Shown: piece after piece, positions 51,061-60,028 of the stretch
Position numbering within the stretch: the first letter of the stretch is position 1
Layout: each line of letters opens with the position of its first letter
NCBI RefSeq assembly: GCF_001427385.1
Contig: NZ_LMGJ01000023.1
Coordinates: 62,001-126,000, forward strand
DNA from: Mesorhizobium sp. Root157
GTDB taxonomy: Bacteria; Pseudomonadota; Alphaproteobacteria; Rhizobiales; Rhizobiaceae
Reading direction: 5' to 3'
Length of the DNA: 64,000 nucleotides
Made by a program: the position numbers and the translations under genes
Notes under the pieces: generated by a model
The model's input: only the letters and a program-made list of their open reading frames with translations
The model's database searches: none
Told to the model about the DNA's origin: nothing

Positions 51061-52290
51061 ATGGTCGTGGTCCAGTCGATCCTGTTTTTCGTGCTCGGTT
51101 TCCTGTGCGCCGCATTCCTGGCGCTGCTGGTCGCGCCGGCCATCTGGCGCCGGGCGGTGACGCTGACGCGGCGGCGCATCGAAGGCTCGATGCCGCTCAC
51201 CCAGTCCGAGATCCGGGCCGACAAGGACCAGTTGCGGGCCGAATTCGCCATGGCGGCGCGGCGACTGGAAATGACCGTCGCGGCGTTACAGGACAAGACG
51301 GCCGGGCAGGCCGTGGAGATGGGCCGTCTCGGCGAGAAACTGAAGGCCGCCCAGTCCGACGGCAGCCGCCAGAACGAGGTGGCCGCCGCATTGGAAGGCA
51401 GGATTGCCGCCCTTGATGCCGAGATTGGCCAGCGCGATCAGAAAATCGGGCAACTGGTGGCAAATCTGGCAGAGGCCGAGAAACTGGTCGAGCAGCGTGC
51501 GGGCGAGTTGGAAAAGCTCGGCCAGATGTATGACGAGGCCAGCTTCCTTTCCAGCAACCGCCAGATCGAACTGGTGGCGCGCGAATCCGAACTGGAGACG
51601 CTTGCGGGCGATATGCTGAACCTGCGCAATCAGCGCAAGGAGATGGACGCTCGCAATCGGGAGATTATTGCCGAAAGCGGGACTGCGCGTGAGGCGTTGA
51701 AGGGCGAGCAGAAACGGGTTGCCGACCTGGACAAGAGGATCGAGCGGCTTCTCGGTGTCGTTGCCGACCGCGAGGAAAAGCTGGAGCGCCGGGAAAAGGA
51801 ACTCGCCACGCTGCGGGAGAAGCTCAAGGGCGGCAATTCCACCGCAAGTCGCGGTCTGGAGGCGGCAAAGAGTTCTTTGCCGGCGCTTCAGGTGGATATC
51901 GGCGCGCCCCGCAACGGTGTTCTGCCGCAGCTGGAAGGCGAGATCGACAAGATCGCAGCAAAGGTCAATGCCCATCGCGAGCGGCTGGAAGAGCGCCTGG
52001 TGAGGCTGGCCAGCGAAACCTGCAACGCGAAGGGCGATCCTGCTGGAGGAGCATCGCTCAACGGCGGCAGCAACGACAATGGCCAAGAAAGCGTTGATCT
52101 ACGCGAGCAGATGACCGACCTGGCAGCCGAGGTGGTGTATCTGACCGCGCTGCTCGACGGACCGGCCTCACCGATCGCCACGGCGTTGGCCATGGATGAG
52201 AACCGGCAGGCGGCGAGCGGCGGCAGGGGCCATATTTCGAGCCTGGCGGATCGTGTGCGGGCATTGCAGAAGGCAATCCCTACCGGCTGA
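51061..52290 (+). CDS. Membrane-anchored coiled-coil protein, unknown function
   Basis: The 409-residue protein has one N-terminal membrane helix (ILFFVLGFLCAAFLALLVAP) followed by the basic stretch RRAVTLTRRRIEGSMPLTQS. A long coiled coil covers about 50-265 (heptad-rich Leu, Glu, Ala, Gln) and a less ordered C-terminus ends VRALQKAIPTG. The topology suggests an inner-membrane anchor with a cytoplasmic rod, as in envelope or polarity scaffolds. I do not recognise a named family. It follows eipA after 180 bp in the same direction and could be co-regulated with it. Confidence 0.8.
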   Translation: MVVVQSILFFVLGFLCAAFLALLVAPAIWRRAVTLTRRRIEGSMPLTQSEIRADKDQLRAEFAMAARRLEMTVAALQDKTAGQAVEMGRLGEKLKAAQSDGSRQNEVAAALEGRIAALDAEIGQRDQKIGQLVANLAEAEKLVEQRAGELEKLGQMYDEASFLSSNRQIELVARESELETLAGDMLNLRNQRKEMDARNREIIAESGTAREALKGEQKRVADLDKRIERLLGVVADREEKLERREKELATLREKLKGGNSTASRGLEAAKSSLPALQVDIGAPRNGVLPQLEGEIDKIAAKVNAHRERLEERLVRLASETCNAKGDPAGGASLNGGSNDNGQESVDLREQMTDLAAEVVYLTALLDGPASPIATALAMDENRQAASGGRGHISSLADRVRALQKAIPTG

Positions 52291-52365
52291 CGCCGTGCAT
52301 CCTGACGGATGCGTAGTGGCGACCTATCTATTTGTTTTAGCTTTTGATTTTCAGAAAGCCGGGTT

Positions 52366-52410
52366 CCACTTTTCAGTCCGGTTCTCTAGAATCTGCCGGC
52401 TGAAAAGTGG
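52366..52410. repeat. Large inverted repeat overlapping the SpoU methyltransferase 3' end
   Basis: CCACTTTTCAGTCCGG (52366-52381) and CCGGCTGAAAAGTGG (52396-52410) pair over about 15 bp with one bulged base and a 14-nt loop. The right arm encodes the last residues (HHFSAGRF) and the stop of the minus-strand gene. It lies between convergent genes, so it may act as a shared transcript end, but no T-run follows. Confidence 0.6.
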
Positions 52411-53189
52411 TGCAACGCAATGGCCGAGGCGGCAGCGACATTCAAGGAATCGAAATCCCGCGCCATGGCGATGCGGGCCGTGGTCAGGCGCGAAAGCAGC
52501 GTCTGCGGCAATCCTTCGCCTTCGCTGCCGAGATACAAGGCCAGGCGCCCGTTTCGTTCGACATCGCGGATATCCGTCCGGCCGGCCGGCGACAGGGCAA
52601 GCTGCGCAAAGCCATCGCGGTCGAGCATTCCGGCCAACTCGGCCGTATCGCCGAAGGCTGCGAACGGCACCTTGAGCGCCGCCCCCACCGAGACGCGGAT
52701 GGCCTTGCGGTAGAGCGGGTCGCAACTGGTCGTGTCGAGCAGGATTGCCGCCGCGCCGAAAGCGGCCGCATTGCGGAAGATCGAGCCGACATTGTCGTGG
52801 TTGGCGATGCCGACGAGCACGACGACGAGCGCTTCGGCGTCCAGCGTCTTGACCAGTGCGCCGGCGTTTTCCGGCGTGCCCTTGCGGCCGATGGCCAGAA
52901 TGCCCCGGTGCATGTGGAAACCGGCGATGCGGTCCATCGTCTCGCCGGACGCCACGTAGACCGGAACGCCGGCGGGGGCTTTTGCGAGGATATGCTCAAG
53001 GCCGGCAAGGCGGTTTTCCAGAACCAGTATGGATTCGGTTTCAAACCGCCGCGCGGTCAAAAGCACATCCAGCACGACCTTGCCTTCCGCAACGAAGCGG
53101 CCCTGCCTTCCGACAAGGTCGCGCTCGCGGATGTCGAGATAGGCTGCGACCCGCGGATCCAGCGGGTCATCGATGCGGACAAGCTCCAT
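52386..53189 (-). CDS. TrmH/SpoU-family RNA 2'-O-methyltransferase
   Basis: The 267-residue enzyme has an N-terminal substrate-binding region and a C-terminal SPOUT domain with trefoil-knot motifs 1-3: GIANHDNVGSIFRNAAAFGA, LGSEGEGLPQTLLSRL and DSLNVAAASAIALHHFSAGR. These bind SAM and form the active site. Whether it methylates rRNA or tRNA cannot be decided from sequence. Its last codons overlap a strong inverted repeat. It stands alone, convergent with the coiled-coil gene. Confidence 0.93.
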   Translation of the reverse strand: MELVRIDDPLDPRVAAYLDIRERDLVGRQGRFVAEGKVVLDVLLTARRFETESILVLENRLAGLEHILAKAPAGVPVYVASGETMDRIAGFHMHRGILAIGRKGTPENAGALVKTLDAEALVVVLVGIANHDNVGSIFRNAAAFGAAAILLDTTSCDPLYRKAIRVSVGAALKVPFAAFGDTAELAGMLDRDGFAQLALSPAGRTDIRDVERNGRLALYLGSEGEGLPQTLLSRLTTARIAMARDFDSLNVAAASAIALHHFSAGRF

Positions 53190-53316
53190 TTTCTCCCCGG
53201 ATCAGGGCATCGGATCGAACGGCGATAACCGGTTTTCAGATCCGCTGCTCAAACAAGTGCGCCCTTCGGACGTACATTCCAATCCCCGTGGGATAAAGGC
53301 GCGACCGGGCCCGCGG

Positions 53317-53652
53317 TCAAGTGCCCGTGCTGCGCAAGCGGGCTGGAGGCATTTCTTTTTCCTCCTCGCCGAAAAGCTGTCCGATCAAAGATAGCAGCCT
53401 GCGGACGGCGTCAGATCGGCACGAATAGTAGATCGTCTGACGGTCGCGCCTGGTCTGGACGAGATCGAATGCGCGCAGCTTGGCGAGATGCTGGGAAAGC
53501 GCGGACTGGCTCAACTCGACCTTGTCGGCGATGGAGCCGACCGACAGTTCCGCGTCGATCAGGTTGTTCATAATGGCCAAGCGCTTTTCATTCCCCATCA
53601 AAGTGAGGAAAGCGGCAGCATCAGCACTCGCGAATGAGTTTGTCGTGTCCAT
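53317..53652 (-). CDS. ArsR-family regulator, NolR-like
   Basis: The 111-residue winged-helix protein has KRLAIMNNLIDAELSVGSIA and the recognition helix LSQSALSQHLAKLRAFDLVQ, then TRRDRQTIYYSCRSDAV. The last part closely resembles NolR of Sinorhizobium, a repressor that coordinates nodulation, growth and quorum-sensing genes. No metal-binding Cys pair is visible, as in NolR. ATG 53652 starts MDTTNSF; the open extension to 53721 seems non-conserved. No nod genes are in the window, so a general regulatory role is more likely than a symbiosis-specific one. Confidence 0.84.
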   Translation of the reverse strand: MDTTNSFASADAAAFLTLMGNEKRLAIMNNLIDAELSVGSIADKVELSQSALSQHLAKLRAFDLVQTRRDRQTIYYSCRSDAVRRLLSLIGQLFGEEEKEMPPARLRSTGT

Positions 53653-53827
53653 AGGCCCCCGTTCCGCTACAAAAACCCACAACGCCACGGGGGCAGATGG
53701 CGCGGGGGTAGTGGCATTCAAATCCGGGCGCTGCTTGCGCAGCGCTTTTGCAGTCCTTGGAAACTAAGGCATTCCGGGTAAATCTCAAGGCATATCTACA
53801 GTTGCGCAAAAAAGCCGCTGGTGCTGG

Positions 53828-54592
53828 TCAGGATTTGCCGATCCGGTCCTGCGATACGCGCCCTGCCTTGGCCATTTCAACCAGGATTGGCCGCAGGTCC
53901 TGCGCAGACTTCAACGGGTTTGGGAAAAATACGCGCCGCGTCTCGTCGCCCGCCACCAGGTCCATGCCGTCGGCATCGAAGCCCGACAGGGTCCAGTTGC
54001 CGCCCGAAGCCTTGGCGAAATGGCTGGCGTAGACCGAAATCGCATCGAGATGCTCTTCGTTCATGTGGTCGAGCGCTGATTGTTCGCTCGCCGCCAGTTC
54101 GTCGTTGATCGCGGCGTCGACGATCAAGTCGCTGCGGGTGAGCAGAAATGCCTTGCCGAAGCCGCCGTTCAGGCTGGCGCGCTCGATTTCAAGGCGGAAG
54201 AAGGCGAAATCTCCGAGATCGGCGTAGAGTTTTGCTTTCGGATTGCGGTTCAGGTAGCGGCGTTTGGCGCGGTCACTGTCAGTCGTGCCACGCTCCAGTC
54301 GCTTTGCCCGGCATACCAGCGTCAAGCGCGGGTAGGCCAGTGCGTCGCCCTTGCCAGGCTCGCCGACCAGCAGCGAACAGCGCGGATCGGCAGCGATCGC
54401 CTGCGTATGCGCCGACAGGCCGGAGATCAGGATCAGCGGCGTGCCGTCGATGTCGGTCGCGACGCCGACCCGGCTGGCGAGCGGAACACCGGTTTGCGGC
54501 TCGAGCACGGCCACGGCGCCGAAGCGGGCGCCTCTCAGCAACGTCTTGGCCAGGCGGATCGCCTCGGCATCCGTCGGCCGGATGACCTCCAT
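53828..54592 (-). CDS. HugZ-like heme/pyridoxamine-oxidase-fold protein (DUF2470 C-terminus)
   Basis: The 254-residue protein has a split-barrel flavin-type domain (ASRVGVATDIDGTPLILISG, SLLVGEPGKGDALAYPRLTL) and a C-terminal DUF2470 domain (DHMNEEHLDAISVYASHFAK, GFDADGMDLVAGDETRRVFF). Together these define the HugZ-type heme utilisation family. Family members bind or degrade heme. I chose ATG 54592, with a GGAAGAGCGGAAG leader; TTG 54607 is possible. A candidate iron-responsive box lies 35-50 bp upstream. The gene starts 51 bp after the CoA-transferase stop codon. Confidence 0.83.
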   Translation of the reverse strand: MEVIRPTDAEAIRLAKTLLRGARFGAVAVLEPQTGVPLASRVGVATDIDGTPLILISGLSAHTQAIAADPRCSLLVGEPGKGDALAYPRLTLVCRAKRLERGTTDSDRAKRRYLNRNPKAKLYADLGDFAFFRLEIERASLNGGFGKAFLLTRSDLIVDAAINDELAASEQSALDHMNEEHLDAISVYASHFAKASGGNWTLSGFDADGMDLVAGDETRRVFFPNPLKSAQDLRPILVEMAKAGRVSQDRIGKS

Positions 54593-54626
54593 CTTCCGCT
54601 CTTCCAAAATACCAACTCCTATAAGA

Positions 54627-54641
54627 TGATAATTATTGTCC
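54627..54641. promoter_or_regulatory. Candidate iron-responsive operator (RirA-type) before the HugZ-like gene
   Basis: TGATAATTATTGTCC is nearly palindromic and matches the TGATAAT-T-ATTATCA type at 13 of 15 positions, close to the RirA box TGA-N9-TCA. It lies 35-49 bp upstream of the HugZ-like start. The sequence is direct; the regulator is inferred. Confidence 0.5.
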
Positions 54642-54643
54642 AG

Positions 54644-55831
54644 TTATTGGCCAACAATACCGGATTTGACAAGAGCCTCGGCTTCGCTTTCGGCAATGCC
54701 TAAGCGGGCGAGTATGACAGATGGAGCGGGTGCGCGCTCATCCGGCGGTGCGGCAGCGAAAGTCGGCGACCGGGAAAAGCGCGGCGACGGGGCGGGGCGG
54801 TCGAGCCGGCCTGCCTTGACGAAGGCCTGGCGCGCGACGTTGTGCGGATGCCGCCTTGCTTCCGCCAGCGAAAGCACCGGGGCCACGCAGGCGTCGGTGG
54901 CATCGAAAATCTCCGCCCACTGATCACGCGTCTTTTGCCGGACTTTCGCGGCAATCTCTGCGCGCATCTGCGGCCACAACTCCTTGTCGTACTGACCGCC
55001 GACGAAACGCGCGTCGAGCGGGAGCAGCCTTGCGAACTCTGCGAAGAAATGAGGTTCGAGGCAGCCCACGGCAATATGGCGGGCATCGCCGGTTTCGTAA
55101 GTGTCGTAGAACGGGGCACCGGAATCGAGCAAATTGTCGCCGCGTGTCTCGTTCCACAAGCCGGCCGCCATGAAGGCATGAATAGGGGCGGCGAGCATCG
55201 AAGCGCCCTCGACCATCGCCGCGTCGATCACCTGGCCTTTCCCGGATTTCGCCCGCTGGAGAAGCGCCGCCAGCACGCCGGTGACGAGCATCATGGTTCC
55301 GCCGGCATAGTCGGCGACAAGATTGAGCGGCGGCAACGGCTTTTGCCCCTTGGCGCCGATCGCGTGAAGAACGCCTGACAGCGCTAGATAGGTGATGTCG
55401 TGGCCGGCGCGGCCAGCAAGCGGCCCATCCTGGCCAAAGCCGGTCATGCGGCCGTAGACGAGGGCCGGATTGCGGGCCAGCGCATTGTCGGGACCGAGCC
55501 CCAACCGCTCCATGACGCCGGGCCGGAAGCCTTCGACCAGCACATCCGCCTTCTCGACGAGGCGCAACACCAACTCCGTGCCATGAGGGTGCTTGAGGTC
55601 GAGCCTCAGGATCGAGCGGCCATGCCGATCGAGGTTAAAGTCGTCGGGCAGTTGCAGGAAGGCCCGATCCGTGTTGATGCGCTCGATGCGTACGACATCG
55701 GCACCCATTTCGGAGAGCATGAGGCCCGCCAGCGGCACCGGCCCCAAGCCGGCCATCTCGACCACCGTCATTCCGGCCAGAGGGCCGGCCTTCGACAGTG
55801 GTGCGGCGTCGGCGTCCATCGCCGGGTTCAT
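54644..55831 (-). CDS. CaiB/BaiF-family CoA transferase (alpha-methylacyl-CoA racemase-like)
   Basis: The 395-residue class III enzyme transfers or epimerises acyl-CoA. The family core includes GLMLSEMGADVVRIERINTD, DLKHPHGTELVLRLVEKADV, LVEGFRPGVMERLGLGPDNA and the probable catalytic Asp in AGHDITYLALSG, with HAIG nearby. The racemase-like layout (His/Asp/Glu) suggests branched-chain acyl-CoA work, possibly with the following SDR. I chose ATG 55831; ATG 55840 is possible with a poor ribosome spacing. The start to 55879 is a frame through a dispersed repeat. Confidence 0.88.
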   Translation of the reverse strand: MNPAMDADAAPLSKAGPLAGMTVVEMAGLGPVPLAGLMLSEMGADVVRIERINTDRAFLQLPDDFNLDRHGRSILRLDLKHPHGTELVLRLVEKADVLVEGFRPGVMERLGLGPDNALARNPALVYGRMTGFGQDGPLAGRAGHDITYLALSGVLHAIGAKGQKPLPPLNLVADYAGGTMMLVTGVLAALLQRAKSGKGQVIDAAMVEGASMLAAPIHAFMAAGLWNETRGDNLLDSGAPFYDTYETGDARHIAVGCLEPHFFAEFARLLPLDARFVGGQYDKELWPQMRAEIAAKVRQKTRDQWAEIFDATDACVAPVLSLAEARRHPHNVARQAFVKAGRLDRPAPSPRFSRSPTFAAAPPDERAPAPSVILARLGIAESEAEALVKSGIVGQ

Positions 55832-55847
55832 TTCACGCATGTCCTGG

Positions 55848-55882
55848 TCCCGAAACCGGTTTCCACTTTCGGGAGACATGCT
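55848..55882. repeat. Dispersed hairpin repeat, copy B
   Basis: TCCCGAAACCGGTTTCCACTTTCGGGAGACATGCT (55848-55882) closely matches copy A at 47096-47130 and folds with CCCGAAA pairing TTTCGGG. On the minus strand it follows the SDR stop codon directly (TAA-AGCATG), exactly as copy A does after fliJ. It occupies nearly the whole gap between the SDR and CoA-transferase genes. Confidence 0.68.
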
Positions 55883-56644
55883 TTATTTCGGCGCCATGCG
55901 GATGGCGCCGTCGAGGCGGATGGTCTCGCCGTTCAGCATCTGGTTTTCGACAATGTGCAGGGCAAGTGCCGCATATTCCGACGGCTCGCCGAGCCGTGGC
56001 GGGAAGGGCACCGCGGCACCCAGCGAATCCTGCACGTCCTGCGGCATGCCGGCCATCATCGGTGTCTTGAAGATACCGGGCGCGATGGTGCAGACCCGAA
56101 TGCCGGAGCGGGCGAGGTCGCGTGCCACCGGCAGCGTCATGCCGACGATGCCGCCCTTTGACGAGGAGTAGGCAACCTGGCCGATCTGGCCGTCATAAGC
56201 GGCGACGGACGCCGTGTTGACGATGATGCCGCGCTCGCCGCCTTCGAGGGGTTCGAGCTTGCCTGCCTGGTCGGCGAACAGGCGGATCATGTTGAAGGTG
56301 CCGATCAGGTTGATCTCGATCACCCGGCGGTACTGGTCAAGCGGGTGCGGGCCGTCCTTGCCGACGGTCTTCACGCCGATGGCGATGCCTGCGCAGTTGA
56401 CGAGGATGCGGGCCGGGCCAAGCTTTGCAGTGGCTTCGGCAATCGCCGCCACGCCGGCCTCGGCGCTGCTGACATCGCACTTGACGGCGACGCCGCCGAT
56501 GTCGGCTGCAACCTTTTCGGCGCGGTCGATGCCGACGTCGAAAATCGCCACGCGCGCGCCCTTGGCGGCGAGGGCTCTCGCCGTCGCTTCGCCAAGCCCC
56601 GATCCGCCCCCCGTCACGATTGCAATCTGGCCGTTCGGGTTCAT
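55883..56644 (-). CDS. Short-chain dehydrogenase, 3-hydroxyacyl-CoA dehydrogenase type 2-like
   Basis: The 253-residue Rossmann enzyme has TGGGSGLG at residues 11-18, NCAGIA at 83-88 and the catalytic Ser146-Tyr159-Lys163 in [20 protein letters not shown]. It resembles human HSD17B10 and bacterial 3-hydroxy-2-methylbutyryl-CoA dehydrogenases in branched-chain (isoleucine) breakdown. Its neighbour CoA transferase supports an acyl-CoA substrate. Its TAA stop lies within the edge of a dispersed repeat. Exact substrate is inferred. Confidence 0.88.
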   Translation of the reverse strand: MNPNGQIAIVTGGGSGLGEATARALAAKGARVAIFDVGIDRAEKVAADIGGVAVKCDVSSAEAGVAAIAEATAKLGPARILVNCAGIAIGVKTVGKDGPHPLDQYRRVIEINLIGTFNMIRLFADQAGKLEPLEGGERGIIVNTASVAAYDGQIGQVAYSSSKGGIVGMTLPVARDLARSGIRVCTIAPGIFKTPMMAGMPQDVQDSLGAAVPFPPRLGEPSEYAALALHIVENQMLNGETIRLDGAIRMAPK

Positions 56645-56726
56645 GGCAGTCTCCGCCTTGCTGGAATTACTTCAAGCTATACGAAGCCCCGCCAAGCTGC
56701 GCAACCGCGCCGAAAGTCGTCACTTG

Positions 56727-57245
56727 TCAGGCAGGAACGGCGAACTGGTCGGCGTGGCAGACCTCACCGGCGAGTTTTGCCACGGACCCGGCGGCGATTT
56801 CATGCGCAAGCAGCCGCTCGAGATCGACGGGCCGCGGCATCGAGATCTGTCCACGCGGGATCTTCTTGAAGCCGAGCGGGCCATAGTAAGGCTCGTCGCC
56901 GACCAGCAACACCGCAGGCGACGCGGCCTTGGTCGCAGCCTCCAACGCCATCGCCACCAGCTTGCGGCCGATGCCGAGGTTCTTGTAGGCAGGCCGCACC
57001 GCCAGAGGTCCGAGCATCAGGGCGCGGCCCTTGCCGGCGGCAATGCGCGTCATGCGCACCGATGCGATGACCTTGCCGCCGTCCATGGCGACGAAGGAAA
57101 GGGCGCGCTCGTGCGGGCCGCCTTCGCGGATCTTGTAGGCGGCGCGCGCGAAACGCCCCGGCCCGAAGGCTTCTTCGTTGATCACGTCGATTTCAGGGTC
57201 GTGCGCCGGGGTCTCCGGCAGGTAAGTGACGTCGGCAAGGCTCAT
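56727..57245 (-). CDS. GNAT-family N-acetyltransferase
   Basis: The 172-residue protein has the acetyl-CoA-binding motif LGPLAVRPAYKNLGIGRKLV (Q/RxxGxG/A type: YKNLGIGRKL) and the C-terminal VLLVGDEPYYGPLGFKKIP, with Tyr-Gly near the active site. It is close to the YhbS/predicted acetyltransferase subfamily. The substrate is unknown. ATG 57245 was chosen (MSLADVTYLPE); the open frame to 57356 adds an unlikely leader. It stands divergent from the quinone reductase gene. Confidence 0.85.
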   Translation of the reverse strand: MSLADVTYLPETPAHDPEIDVINEEAFGPGRFARAAYKIREGGPHERALSFVAMDGGKVIASVRMTRIAAGKGRALMLGPLAVRPAYKNLGIGRKLVAMALEAATKAASPAVLLVGDEPYYGPLGFKKIPRGQISMPRPVDLERLLAHEIAAGSVAKLAGEVCHADQFAVPA

Positions 57246-57515
57246 GGTCTTTGCATTCCGGTGTGCAAGGAAAGGGTGCTGCATAGGGCAGCGGTCGCCA
57301 GTCAGCGCTTCAGGCGCGGGCGTCCTTTCGTCGTCGGTCAAACCGGATGGTTGCAAAGAAGTCCAACATCGGAATTCCCGCTAGCATCAATTTCAGACCG
57401 CTGCAATCGGCCTTTTGGCGCCTTGCATGTCCGTTTGACGGACTGTTCAGCTTCAGCGGGTCCACGGTCGGCACTTTCCACCCTACATAGGAGACAAAGA
57501 CGGAAAGGACGCATC

Positions 57516-58505
57516 ATGGGTTTATTGGTTGACGGCAAGTGGCAGGACCGTTGGTATGACACCAAGGCAAGCGGCGGCAGGTTCGAACGTTCGCAGGCGC
57601 AGTGGCGCGACTGGGTCACCGCAGACGGGACACCGGGGCAGGGGCGCAAGCGCGGCTTCAAGGCCGAGCCGGGGCGCTATCATCTTTATGTATCTCTCGC
57701 CTGTCCGTGGGCGCACCGTACGCTGATCTTCCGGGCGCTGAAGAAGCTGGAAGGCATCATTTCGGTTTCCGTCGTGCATCCCTACATGGGCCCGGACGGC
57801 TGGACGTTCCGCGCCGAAGACGGCGCAACCGGCGACACGGTTTACGGGCTCGACTTCCTCCACCAGATCTACACCAAGGCCGATCCGGCCTATTCGGGTA
57901 GGGTGACGGTGCCGGTGCTGTGGGACAAGAAGGACGAGACCATCGTCTCCAACGAGTCGTCCGAGATCATCCGCATGTTGAATTCCGCCTTCGGCGAATG
58001 GGGCGATGCCAGCGTCGACTTGTATCCCGAGGCGCTGAGAGGCCAGATCGACGATATCAACGCGCTGGTCTATCCGGCGATCAACAACGGCGTCTATCGT
58101 GCCGGCTTCGCGACCACGCAGGAGGCGTATGAAGAGGCGGTCAACGAACTGTTCGCTGCGCTTGACGGGCTGGAGGAGCGGCTGGGAAGACAGCGCTACC
58201 TTGTCGGCAACCGCATCACCGAGGCCGACTGGCGGCTGTTCACGACGCTGGTGCGCTTCGATCCGGTCTATGTCGGCCACTTCAAGTGCAACCTGAAGCG
58301 CATCGCCGACTATCCGAACCTGTCGAACTATGTTCGCGAACTCTACCAGGTGCCGGGCGTGGCCGGGACGGTCAATCTCGACCATATCAAGGGGCACTAT
58401 TACGGCAGCCACAAGACCATCAACCCGACCGGGATCGTGCCGGTCGGCCCGGAGATCGACCATTCGATGCCGCATGACCGGGCAAGGTTGCTGAAGGCAG
58501 CCTGA
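57516..58505 (+). CDS. yqjG: Glutathionyl-hydroquinone reductase (Xi-class GST, YqjG/PcpF-like)
   Basis: The 329-residue enzyme reduces glutathionyl-hydroquinones with GSH. It has N-terminal GRYHLYVSLACPWAHRTLIF with catalytic Cys63 in CPWAHR (the same residue number as E. coli YqjG). VLWDKKDETIVSNESSEIIR binds GSH and the C-terminal helical domain includes RYLVGNRITEADWRLFTTLV. ATG 57516 is preceded by AAGGAC; the frame is open far upstream to 56214, but that part overlaps two other genes. It abuts the convergent Nudix gene by 2 bp. Confidence 0.92.
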   Translation: MGLLVDGKWQDRWYDTKASGGRFERSQAQWRDWVTADGTPGQGRKRGFKAEPGRYHLYVSLACPWAHRTLIFRALKKLEGIISVSVVHPYMGPDGWTFRAEDGATGDTVYGLDFLHQIYTKADPAYSGRVTVPVLWDKKDETIVSNESSEIIRMLNSAFGEWGDASVDLYPEALRGQIDDINALVYPAINNGVYRAGFATTQEAYEEAVNELFAALDGLEERLGRQRYLVGNRITEADWRLFTTLVRFDPVYVGHFKCNLKRIADYPNLSNYVRELYQVPGVAGTVNLDHIKGHYYGSHKTINPTGIVPVGPEIDHSMPHDRARLLKAA

Positions 58506-58507
58506 GC

Positions 58508-59026
58508 TTACCAATAGGGCGAGGGCGCGGCTCCGTCGAATGTCTCGGCAAGCCTGCGCCGCGTTGCGGGCGTCGTGGCACCGGGCAAATCGTCGAGCCT
58601 GAAGAAGCCGGCTTCGGCGATTTCGCGGTCCGGCAGCTTCGGTGCGGACTGGGCAAAGTGTTCGACAAGATAGAGGCCGACATGATCGCGGCGGCTGGCT
58701 TGCCGGTTGAAGTGCATTGATTTCAGTACGGGGGTAGCGGCAATGGAAATGTTGCCCTCTTCCGACAGTTCGCGCCGCAGCGCGTATTCCATCGTTTCAC
58801 CCAGCTCGACGCCGCCGCCCGGCAATTGCCAGCCGGGCACATAGGTGTGGCGGATCAGGAACACGCTTCGTTCGGCGCGGTCGAAGACAAGTCCCCGCAC
58901 GCCCAGCGTCATCGGCCGCCTGACGAGGAAGAACATGTGGAACAGCCTGGCCCTGACCCCCGGCCAGCCGGTTTGGCGAAAGGCCTTCTCCTGGTCGATG
59001 TCATTCAGGGGGGCGATGTCGTTCAT
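58508..59026 (-). CDS. Nudix hydrolase
   Basis: The 172-residue protein has the Nudix box GGGVELGETMEYALRRELSE with EEGN following (G-x5-E-x7-REUxEExGU pattern). The preceding LVFDRAERSVFLIRHTYVPG is also characteristic. It cleaves nucleoside diphosphates linked to another group; its substrate is not evident. ATG 59026 was selected (MNDIAPLND); the open extension to 59875 overlaps the phosphoesterase. It is divergent from the metallophosphoesterase gene by 66 bp. Confidence 0.9.
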   Translation of the reverse strand: MNDIAPLNDIDQEKAFRQTGWPGVRARLFHMFFLVRRPMTLGVRGLVFDRAERSVFLIRHTYVPGWQLPGGGVELGETMEYALRRELSEEGNISIAATPVLKSMHFNRQASRRDHVGLYLVEHFAQSAPKLPDREIAEAGFFRLDDLPGATTPATRRRLAETFDGAAPSPYW

Positions 59027-59092
59027 GAGAATTTCCAACCGTAGCGATGCCGGAGGTGGAAAGCGGCGCGCGCCTCCCGTAAGAGTGAAGCC

Positions 59093-60028
59093 ATGTTCAG
59101 GCTCGCGCACATGTCGGATGTCCATCTGGGGCCGTTGCCCGATGTATCCTATCGCGATCTCGCCTCCAAGCGGGTGGTTGGCTACATCAACTGGCAGCGC
59201 AACCGGCGCCGTCACATGCACGATGCCGTCATCGACACGATCGTCGCCGATCTCAAGGCACAGGCGCCGGATCACATCGCGGTCACCGGCGATCTGGTCA
59301 ACCTTGCGCTGGATGGCGAGATCGAAATGGCGAGGTCGTGGCTGGAGACGCTGGGTTCGCCGCAGGATGTCTCCGTCGTTCCGGGCAATCACGACGCGTA
59401 TGTACCGGGCGCGTTCGGCAAGGCCTGCCGGTCGTGGGCGGCATGGATGAACGGCGACGGCATCAGCCACCCGATCGACCGCAACAGCTTTCCCTATCTG
59501 CGCGTGCGTGGCAACATCGCCCTTATCGGCGTGTCGACGGCACGGGCGACCGCCCCCTTCATGGCCAACGGCTTTTTCCGCGAGGGGCAGGCCGAACGGC
59601 TTGGCGAACTGCTCGCCGAAACCGCAAAGCGCGGGCTGTTTCGGGTGGTGATGATCCATCATCCGCCCGTGCGCGCAGCCGTCTCCCAGCACAAGCGCCT
59701 GTTCGGCATCCGCCGCTTCCAGAAGGTGGTCGCGCGCCATGGCGCCGAACTTGTCCTGCACGGCCATTCCCACGAGCCGTCGCTCTATTTCATCGGTAGC
59801 GGCAGCGCGCGCATTCCGGTGGTCGGCGTGGCGGCGGCAGGCCAGTCGCCGGGCGGCTCGCATCCAGCGGCGCAATACAATCTGATCGATATCGGCGGCG
59901 AGGCGGGAAATTGGCAGATCAGCCTGACCCGCCGCGGGCTGACCGGCCCGGCGATCCCGCCCGCCGATGTTCAGGCGATCGACCTGACGAAGGCTTCCGA
60001 AACTCAGGGCCCTCTGGTCAGAACGTGA
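59093..60028 (+). CDS. Calcineurin-like metallophosphoesterase
   Basis: The 311-residue enzyme carries all family metal motifs: DVH at 9-11 (SDVHLGPLP), GDLVN at about 65, GNHD at about 98, HHPP in VMIHHPPVRA and GHSH in LHGHSHEP. These ligate two metals. It resembles the 3',5'-cyclic-nucleotide/Icc-type branch. The C-terminus overlaps a convergent unknown gene by 11 bp. No signal peptide is present, so it is cytoplasmic. Confidence 0.92.
   Translation: MFRLAHMSDVHLGPLPDVSYRDLASKRVVGYINWQRNRRRHMHDAVIDTIVADLKAQAPDHIAVTGDLVNLALDGEIEMARSWLETLGSPQDVSVVPGNHDAYVPGAFGKACRSWAAWMNGDGISHPIDRNSFPYLRVRGNIALIGVSTARATAPFMANGFFREGQAERLGELLAETAKRGLFRVVMIHHPPVRAAVSQHKRLFGIRRFQKVVARHGAELVLHGHSHEPSLYFIGSGSARIPVVGVAAAGQSPGGSHPAAQYNLIDIGGEAGNWQISLTRRGLTGPAIPPADVQAIDLTKASETQGPLVRT

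Noticed and set aside
56214..58505. 763-codon open frame including the quinone reductase
   Set aside because: The first part is antisense to the SDR and GNAT genes; conserved sequence and ribosome site begin at 57516.
58508..59875. 455-codon open frame including the Nudix gene
   Set aside because: The extension lies antisense to the metallophosphoesterase; the Nudix protein starts at 59026.
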